From: Clostridia bacterium
Lineage (GTDB): Bacteria; Bacillota; Clostridia; Christensenellales; Borkfalkiaceae
Direction of reading: 5' to 3'
Assembly (NCBI GenBank): GCA_017646945.1
Contig: JAGCLN010000218.1
Coordinates: 1 to 10,496 of the forward strand
DNA length: 10,496 bases
Positions within the stretch are counted from its first letter, which is position 1. Each line of letters opens with the position of its first letter. Positions 5,831 through 10,496 of the stretch are shown one piece after another. The position numbers and the translations under genes were made by a program. The notes beneath the pieces were generated by a model. That model was not told the origin of the DNA and searched no databases. It was given only the letters and a program-made list of their open reading frames with translations.

Positions 5831-6853
5831 ATGTACGGATACCAAAAAGACAGTTACGATTTAAAAGTATATAGCGAAGAATTAAGGGATTTTTTACCCG
5901 ATAATATCGTTGACGCGCACGCTCATATCTGGCGCGTTGAAGACGACGAGTACGATAGAAGTAAGTTTCCTAAAAAGTGGACTAACCGCGTTGCCGGTGA
6001 ATGCCCGATTGAAGACCTACTTCAAACTTATCAAGACTTTTTCGAAGGTAAAAAAGTTATCCCAGTTATCTTTGGCAATTCGGTAGCAAGGGCAATAGAA
6101 CATAACGAGTACGTTAAGAGCGTTATTAAGAAATATAACTTCCCCGCACTTTACTGGACAAGGTATGATATGAGCGCCGAGTTTTTGGAAGAAAACGTCT
6201 TATTGGGCGGTTTTTCAGGGCTTAAACCTTATCTTGGCGGTTGCAAAGCAGGTGTCGTTCCTGCCGAAGCAGACATTTTTGATTTCTTACCGAAAAGTCA
6301 TTTGGCGCTTGCAGATAAACTTGGGCTTAAAGTAGTTTTGCACCTTTCTAAATCAAAAAGGTTAAAAGACAAATCTAACCTTTCACAACTTTTAGAAATT
6401 GAAGAAAAGTATCCTAACGTTAAACTTATAGTGGCGCACGTTGGCAGAGCCTATGCCGATGAAGACGTTGGCAACGCATTTGAAGTACTTAAAAACACCA
6501 AAAATATGATTTTTGATTTTTCGGCTAACACTAATTCGAGCGTTATTACAAGGTGCATTGAAACGGTAGGTGTTAAGCGCGTTCTTTTCGGTACAGACCT
6601 TCCTATTGCTAAAATGAAGATGAAGCGCGTTGTAGAAAACGGAAATTATATAAACGTTATCCCACGCGGACTTTACGGTGACGTTTCTAACGATAGCCAC
6701 ATGAGAGAGACCGACGATAAAAACGTTACTAACTTTACTTACGAAATACTTAGGGCATTTAAAAAATCGGCAACCGATTTAACGCTTACTAAAAAAGATA
6801 TTGAAGATATTATGTGCGGTAACGCGTGCAATCTATATAACATTAAATTTTAA
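5831..6853 (+). CDS. Amidohydrolase family 2 (TIM-barrel metal-dependent hydrolase/decarboxylase)
   Basis: A 340-residue protein of the amidohydrolase_2 group (ACMSD/resorcylate-decarboxylase-type relatives). Metal-site residues are visible in the expected order: IVDAHAHIW with His30 and His32 after strand 1, Lys132 in SGLKPYL, His171 in KVVLHLSK, His203 in LIVAHVGRAY, and Asp256 in RVLFGTDLP at strand 8. The set is complete, so the enzyme should be active. Members hydrolyse or decarboxylate small carbon compounds or act on lactones; the substrate is not readable. The ATG is set by a -10 hexamer 6 nt upstream and has no ribosome binding site. The NagB-like gene follows 29 bp downstream with a strong Shine-Dalgarno, so the two form an operon. 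The divergent AraC gene is the likely regulator. Together they suggest a small inducible pathway for a sugar-derived compound. Confidence 0.85.
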   Translation: MYGYQKDSYDLKVYSEELRDFLPDNIVDAHAHIWRVEDDEYDRSKFPKKWTNRVAGECPIEDLLQTYQDFFEGKKVIPVIFGNSVARAIEHNEYVKSVIKKYNFPALYWTRYDMSAEFLEENVLLGGFSGLKPYLGGCKAGVVPAEADIFDFLPKSHLALADKLGLKVVLHLSKSKRLKDKSNLSQLLEIEEKYPNVKLIVAHVGRAYADEDVGNAFEVLKNTKNMIFDFSANTNSSVITRCIETVGVKRVLFGTDLPIAKMKMKRVVENGNYINVIPRGLYGDVSNDSHMRETDDKNVTNFTYEILRAFKKSATDLTLTKKDIEDIMCGNACNLYNIKF

Positions 6854-6882
6854 TAAGCAATTTTGCTATAAAAGGAGAAAAT

Positions 6883-7854
6883 ATGGGAATTTACGATGGT
6901 TTTAAATTTAAACCTGCCGCTTGGCTTCCAAGCAAACACTTATCACTTGAAGACCTTGAAAGGCTTAGAAATTTAACGAGAGACGACCTTGAATACACCA
7001 ACGAAAACGGTTATCAAGTAAAAATCGTTCTCAACCCCGGTATGTGCGCGGTAATGGATATGTTCTACCGCATTATGCAAAGTGATATTCAAGATAAGAA
7101 ACTCACTATGATTATGCCTAACCCGTGGGCGATGCGTTACATTTCACTCGTTGAAATGATTAACAAGTTCAACATTAGTTGCCGTAACGTGCACGCATTC
7201 GCTATGGACGAGTTTGCCGATGAAGACGGCAACGTTTGTCCTAACACTTACGCGCCCGGCCTTGGATATTCGTTTATGAATAACTTCTACGGCCGTATTC
7301 GTGAAGACTTGCGCCCCGATATTTCTCAATGGCATACTTTTAATAACGAAAACAAAGAGCGCGGAGTATATTCGCGCATGATTGAAGACTGTGGCGAAGG
7401 CGGAGCAGACGTAATTTATTCCGCTACCGGTTGGCCCGGCCATATCGCGTTTATCGACCCCGATACCGAAGAGTTCAAAGCCGATAGTTTAGAAGAATTT
7501 ATCACTTTAAAATCGGGCTTGGTTACTCAAAACCCAATGTCCACTTGCGAAAACTCACTCTTTTCTCAAGTAGGTAAAGCGGGCGACTGTTGGGCAGTAC
7601 CACCAAGAGCTGCAACTATCGGCCCTAGCGACGTTGTTAAAGCAAGGGAAAGAGTGGTTGTTCACGATTGTATGAACGCAGACGGTAGTTCTTGGCAGAA
7701 GATGATTTCAAGAATAGAACTTCACGGACCTATCTCTAAGGAATGCCCGTCTTCCATCACAAGACTTGGCAAGGGTACTTGCTATATTTCCGAAGCGCTT
7801 GCCGCTAAGCCTATTTCTTGCTGGTTTAACGGTATGCAGCCTAAAGATTTATAA
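6883..7854 (+). CDS. Glucosamine-6-phosphate deaminase/6-phosphogluconolactonase-fold protein with altered active site
   Basis: A 323-residue member of the NagB/RpiA/SugP-type isomerase fold. Matches to NagB in order: NVHAFAMDEFADE (103-113; NagB LDEY region, Asp109/Glu110), GWPGHIAFIDP (183-193; NagB GxDGHIAFNEP), AATIGPSDVVKARERVVV (243-260; NagB TVGVxTxxDARxVxI) and HGPISKECPSS (281-291; NagB GPVxxxxTAS). The differences are notable. The NagB catalytic-loop Asp before GH is Pro185, the following Glu is Asp192, and the N-terminal phosphate-loop GGTP/GSTP motif is replaced by NPGMCAVMD (51-59). Only His187 and Asp109 are kept, so a normal GlcN6P deaminase reaction is doubtful. It is also longer than NagB (about 240-270 residues). 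AAGGAG lies 7 nt before the ATG. It is the second gene of the AraC-controlled operon, and an amino-sugar- or sugar-lactone-related substrate is inferred. Confidence 0.8.
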   Translation: MGIYDGFKFKPAAWLPSKHLSLEDLERLRNLTRDDLEYTNENGYQVKIVLNPGMCAVMDMFYRIMQSDIQDKKLTMIMPNPWAMRYISLVEMINKFNISCRNVHAFAMDEFADEDGNVCPNTYAPGLGYSFMNNFYGRIREDLRPDISQWHTFNNENKERGVYSRMIEDCGEGGADVIYSATGWPGHIAFIDPDTEEFKADSLEEFITLKSGLVTQNPMSTCENSLFSQVGKAGDCWAVPPRAATIGPSDVVKARERVVVHDCMNADGSSWQKMISRIELHGPISKECPSSITRLGKGTCYISEALAAKPISCWFNGMQPKDL

Positions 7855-7867
7855 AATAAATAAAATT

Positions 7868-7897
7868 AAAAGGAACTTGAAACCAAGTTCCTTTTTT
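7868..7897. terminator. Bidirectional terminator between the NagB-like gene and hisK
   Basis: GGAACTTG (7872-7879) pairs with CAAGTTCC (7884-7891) around AAAC, extended by A/T pairs to 12 bp. TTTTTT (7892-7897) follows on the plus strand and TTTTAATTTTA on the minus strand. It ends both the NagB-like operon and the his operon. The hisK stop codon lies one base beyond the plus-strand T run. Confidence 0.9.
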
Positions 7898-7898
7898 A

Positions 7899-8654
7899 TT
7901 ATAAATCAAATTCTTTTTTCCACTTTTCAAACTCAAAGCAAAGGTTATCTTTGTGGTGCGCGTCACTTGTTAATAAGAGTTTGCCGTTCTTAGACTTAAT
8001 ATACTCTACCATTTCCTTTCTTGGATAGGGGCGGTCTTTATACTTTCTTGCAATACCGCCGGTGTTTACTTCAAAATAGATATCTTTGTTAAAGGCTAAA
8101 ATTTCATCGATAGCCTTTTTCCAAGTAGCGATATAATCTTCGCTTTCTTCATCGAAAAATTCGTTATCGTTGTTGTTTTTTGAAATAATATCAAAATGCC
8201 CAACGATATGCGGATTTTTTTCTTTTACCAATTTTACTAATTGTTCGTAATAAATTTTATAAGCGTTAACGCCACCGCCAACGTCTTCAACAAGCGCTTT
8301 AAACTCAGGGTAAACATAATCGATTGAGTGATATTTTGAAGGGCCTTTAATGTAGTGAACGTCACCGATAACGTAGTCGAATTTAGATAAGTCGGTTTCG
8401 CCAAAATAGTCTTCTTCAACGCCTACTAAAAGTTCAATTTTATCACTATAACGGGCCTTTAAGGCGTTTAATTCCTTACTGAACTCGTAAACGCTATCGG
8501 GAGTAAGCCTGCCGTAAACGTGAAACGGCGTATAACAATGCGATACTATACCAAGCGTTTTTACACCCTTTTCAATAGCGGTATTTATAATTTCTTCCAA
8601 CTCACATCTTCCGTCGCAATAAGTGGAATGAACGTGAAAATCACGAAGTATCAT
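7899..8654 (-). CDS. hisK: PHP-type histidinol-phosphatase (HisJ/HisK family)
   Basis: Predicted to remove phosphate from L-histidinol phosphate, the penultimate stage of histidine synthesis, in the cytosol. The PHP metal-site pattern is present: HVH at 7-9, Asp14, His39 (IVSHC), Glu80 (VGVEEDY), His100 (GDVHYI), His153 (VGHFDI), Asp231 and His233 (TSDAHH). At 251 residues it is close to Bacillota HisJ/HisK enzymes (about 260-280). The ATG at 8654 overlaps the hisIE stop by 4 nt (ATGA), and the nearest Shine-Dalgarno (AGGAG) is 11 nt upstream, so translational coupling is likely. Its place as the last gene of a his operon strongly favours histidinol phosphatase over a generic PHP phosphoesterase. 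The operon ends in the hairpin just downstream. Confidence 0.9.
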   Translation of the reverse strand: MILRDFHVHSTYCDGRCELEEIINTAIEKGVKTLGIVSHCYTPFHVYGRLTPDSVYEFSKELNALKARYSDKIELLVGVEEDYFGETDLSKFDYVIGDVHYIKGPSKYHSIDYVYPEFKALVEDVGGGVNAYKIYYEQLVKLVKEKNPHIVGHFDIISKNNNDNEFFDEESEDYIATWKKAIDEILAFNKDIYFEVNTGGIARKYKDRPYPRKEMVEYIKSKNGKLLLTSDAHHKDNLCFEFEKWKKEFDL

Positions 8655-9301
8655 TTAGTCATTTTCTCCTGCTTAACTTTTTTATCAATAACGTGGCGAC
8701 TGCTAAGTTCGTTATGGATATCTTCAAGCGAAATGCCTTGCTCAATCATTAAAACTAAGGCGTGATAGCAAAGGTCGGCGAGTTCGTAAATGGTTTCCTT
8801 TTTATCGTTCGCTTTTGCCGCGATAATAACTTCAGTACACTCTTCGCCCACTTTTTTAAGAATTTTATCAATACCTTTTTCAAAAAGGTAAGTTGTGTAT
8901 GAACCTTCCGTTTTGTTAATTTTTCTTCCTTCAATCAACTTGAACAAACTTTCAAGAGAAAACTCTTGCAAAGTATCGCTTTCAAATACGGGATTGAAGA
9001 AACAACTGTCGCTACCGGTGTGGCAGGCAGGCCCGTCCTTTTCAACTACCATAACAAGAGCATCGTTATCGCAGTCTGCCGTGATTGAAACAACGTGTTG
9101 ATAGTTTCCACTCGTTTCGCCTTTGAGCCAAAGTTCTTGGCGTGAACGGGAATAGAAACAAGCAAGTTTTTTATCCATTGTGATTTTTAAACTTTCTTCG
9201 TTCATATACGCGAGCGTCAATACTTTTTTGCTAATGCTATCAACAACGATTACGGGAATTAAACCTTTATCATCAAACTTTAAACTTTTAATATCTAACA
9301 T
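8651..9301 (-). CDS. hisIE: Bifunctional phosphoribosyl-AMP cyclohydrolase / phosphoribosyl-ATP pyrophosphohydrolase (HisIE)
   Basis: A fused two-domain enzyme that hydrolyses PR-ATP to PR-AMP (HisE part) and then opens the ring to ProFAR (HisI part), steps 2 and 3 of histidine synthesis. The N-terminal cyclohydrolase domain (about 1-110) has YSRSRQELWLKGETSGNYQH at 50-69, the metal ligands DCD at 77-79, and Cys93/Cys100 in GPACHTGSDSC. The C-terminal pyrophosphohydrolase domain (about 118-210) has SYTTYLFEKG at 134-143, the acidic helix KKVGEECTEVIIAAK (149-163; Glu153, Glu154, Glu157) and ELADLCYHALVLM (173-185). The 216-residue length matches bacterial HisIE fusions. The ATG at 9301 lies 2 bp after the hisF stop, with AAGGAG 5 nt upstream. 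It overlaps hisK by 4 nt. Confidence 0.96.
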   Translation of the reverse strand: MLDIKSLKFDDKGLIPVIVVDSISKKVLTLAYMNEESLKITMDKKLACFYSRSRQELWLKGETSGNYQHVVSITADCDNDALVMVVEKDGPACHTGSDSCFFNPVFESDTLQEFSLESLFKLIEGRKINKTEGSYTTYLFEKGIDKILKKVGEECTEVIIAAKANDKKETIYELADLCYHALVLMIEQGISLEDIHNELSSRHVIDKKVKQEKMTK

Positions 9302-9303
9302 AA

Positions 9304-10071
9304 TTACTCCTTAACTATTCTCGTTGGAATTTCATTTTTCATAAGTTCGTTTTTTAAATCGCTTATTTTTACTTCGCCAAAATGGAATATTGATGCGGCA
9401 AGGCCTGCGTCAACTTTCGGTAAAGTTTTAAATAAGGTTACGAAGTCGTTTATACAACCTGCTCCGCCCGACGCAATTACCGGAACGGAAACAACGTCAC
9501 ACACCGCTTTTAACATTTCTAAGTCAAAACCGTTCTTAACCCCGTCGGTATCAATAGAGTTTAAAACAATCTCGCCTGCGCCGTTATCAACGCCACGCTT
9601 AATCCACTCGATAGCGTCAAGACCGGTATCAACTCTACCGCCCTTTGCAAAAACTCTAAACTTACCGTCTACCCTTTTAGCGTCAACGGATAACACAACG
9701 CATTGGTCGCCGTAGCGTTTAGCCGCTTCGCCTATTAAATTAGGGTTTTTGATTGCGCCCGAGTTTACGCTAACTTTATCCGCGCCACACTTTAACACCC
9801 TGTCAAAATCGTCAAGCGTGTTAATTCCACCGCCAACGGTTAAGGGTATGAAGATTGTTGATGCAACTTCTTTTAAAATATCGGTAAATAACGCACGCCC
9901 GTCGCTACTTGCGGTAATATCGTAAAATACGAGTTCATCCGCGCCGTTATCCGAATAATACTTGCCTAAGGTTACCGGGGACGAAACGTCTGCTAAGCCT
10001 TGAAAGTTCACGCCTTTAACAACCCTACCGTCCTTAACGTCTAAGCAAGGAATAATCCTTTTAGTTATCAT
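9304..10071 (-). CDS. hisF: Imidazole glycerol phosphate synthase cyclase subunit HisF
   Basis: The (beta-alpha)8 barrel cyclase subunit. It uses ammonia from HisH to turn PRFAR into imidazole glycerol phosphate and AICAR. The 255 residues match the family exactly. Visible: RIIPCLDVKDGRVVKGVNF at 5-23 with catalytic Asp11, LTVGGGI at 77-83, DKVSVNSGAI at 98-107, VVLSVDAKR at 125-133 with catalytic Asp130, LNSIDTDGVKNGFD at 170-183 and VIASGGAG at 198-205. The start codon lies 11 nt inside the end of hisA and has AGGTGG just upstream, so it is coupled to hisA. No hisH is in view; it is expected upstream of hisA, outside the window. Confidence 0.97.
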   Translation of the reverse strand: MITKRIIPCLDVKDGRVVKGVNFQGLADVSSPVTLGKYYSDNGADELVFYDITASSDGRALFTDILKEVASTIFIPLTVGGGINTLDDFDRVLKCGADKVSVNSGAIKNPNLIGEAAKRYGDQCVVLSVDAKRVDGKFRVFAKGGRVDTGLDAIEWIKRGVDNGAGEIVLNSIDTDGVKNGFDLEMLKAVCDVVSVPVIASGGAGCINDFVTLFKTLPKVDAGLAASIFHFGEVKISDLKNELMKNEIPTRIVKE

Positions 10072-10496
10072 TTGCCACCTCTATTGCCGTTTTCAAGTCA
10101 ACGGCTTTGGTATAATACGCCTTACCAACGATTGCGCCGTACATATTAAGGCTTCTTAACTTTTCAATATCTTCAATAGAAGATACCCCGCCTGACGCGA
10201 TAAAGTTGATTTTAAATTTACCCGATAACTCTTTATATAAAGAGTGGTTTGCGCCTTGCATAGCCCCGTCTTTAGAAATATCGGTGCAAATAACGGTAGA
10301 AACGCCTAACCTTTCTAACTTTTCACAAAAATCAAACGCATCAAGCGTAGACTTTTCAGTCCAACCCTTAATAGCAACGAATCCGTCTTTAATATCAACG
10401 CCAACGGCAATCTTATCGCCGTATAATTTTAACGCAGAAATTAAAAAATCTTCATCGGTAACGGCAGACGTTCCAAGTATAACACGCGAAACGCCC
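10061..10496 (-). CDS. hisA: ProFAR isomerase HisA, C-terminal part (start lies beyond the window edge)
   Basis: Phosphoribosylformimino-5-aminoimidazole carboxamide ribotide isomerase, the step just before HisF. The open frame runs without a stop from the right edge to TAA 10063-10061, giving 144 visible residues of an enzyme normally about 240 long. Family landmarks in order: VSRVILGTSAV, VGVDIKDGFVAIKGWTEKS (catalytic-region Asp of the second barrel half), STVICTDISKDGAMQG and NFIASGGVSSIEDIEKL. The internal ATG at 10261 is not the start, because conserved HisA sequence continues upstream of it to the edge. The 3' end overlaps hisF by 11 nt. The order hisA-hisF-hisIE is the standard Bacillota arrangement. 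Confidence 0.95.
   Translation of the reverse strand, partial: GVSRVILGTSAVTDEDFLISALKLYGDKIAVGVDIKDGFVAIKGWTEKSTLDAFDFCEKLERLGVSTVICTDISKDGAMQGANHSLYKELSGKFKINFIASGGVSSIEDIEKLRSLNMYGAIVGKAYYTKAVDLKTAIEVANDN

Noticed and set aside
6854..6866. Small hairpin AGCAA/TTGCT after the amidohydrolase stop codon
   Set aside because: The stem is only 5 bp with no T tract, and the next gene follows closely with a strong ribosome site; not a terminator.
6392..7443. Minus-strand open frames at 6392-6700 and 7144-7443
   Set aside because: They are antisense to the amidohydrolase and NagB-like genes, with no initiation signals or recognisable domains.
7766..7993. Plus-strand 75-residue frame crossing the NagB-like/hisK junction
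   Set aside because: It runs through a strong terminator hairpin and overlaps two well-supported genes.
8237..9101. Open frames at 8237-8419 (minus), 8520-8765 and 8895-9101 (plus)
   Set aside because: They overlap hisK and hisIE, which carry complete catalytic motifs; these are shadows.
10061..10261. A 66-residue gene starting at ATG 10261
   Set aside because: The frame stays open to the window edge and encodes conserved HisA motifs upstream of that Met, so it is the C-terminal end of partial hisA.
1..10496. CRISPR array, tRNA, rRNA, insertion sequence or riboswitch
   Set aside because: No regularly spaced repeats, no tRNA-like folds, no transposase frames or terminal inverted repeats were seen, and leaders are too short for known riboswitches.

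Overview
The window looks like chromosomal DNA from an AT-rich Gram-positive bacterium, most likely an uncultured gut-type member of Bacillota (class Clostridia). Support: TTGACT/TATAAT-type sigma-A promoters, AAGGAG-type ribosome binding sites, short hairpin-plus-T terminators, an AgcS sodium:amino-acid symporter, two AraC-family regulators and a his operon ending in a PHP-type phosphatase. The species cannot be fixed from the sequence alone.

Layout, left to right. (1) 1-232, minus: the broken or frameshifted start of a gene that leaves the window; its tail resembles linkers in phage-associated polyvalent/ADP-ribosyltransferase proteins. (2) 318-1751, plus: AgcS symporter with a classic promoter. 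(3) 2125-1795, minus: a two-gene unit of a 36-residue six-cysteine peptide (too short for ordinary gene calling) and an unrecognised 72-residue acidic protein, one base apart. (4) 2212-2739, plus: 5-formyltetrahydrofolate cyclo-ligase. (5) 4042-2768, minus: class V PLP enzyme of the cysteine desulfurase/isopenicillin N epimerase fold that appears to lack the catalytic cysteine. (6) 4157-4909, plus, and (7) 5715-4933, minus: two convergent AraC-type regulators, each divergent from an enzyme gene. (8) 5831-7854, plus: an amidohydrolase_2 protein and a GlcN6P-deaminase-like protein with changed active-site positions. (9) 10496-7899, minus: hisA (partial)-hisF-hisIE-hisK, the late histidine pathway.

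The transcription units switch strand at every step, giving four convergent junctions, each closed by one compact hairpin that can terminate both ways, and four divergent junctions. Four of the seven transcription-unit-first genes with a visible start (cyclo-ligase, both AraC regulators, amidohydrolase) have a -10 hexamer exactly 6 nt upstream of ATG and no Shine-Dalgarno sequence. They are therefore predicted to be leaderless. The other genes have clear Shine-Dalgarno sites.

The most promising candidates for undescribed biology are the AraC-controlled amidohydrolase plus NagB-like pair, the Cys-rich peptide pair, and the systematic leaderless starts.
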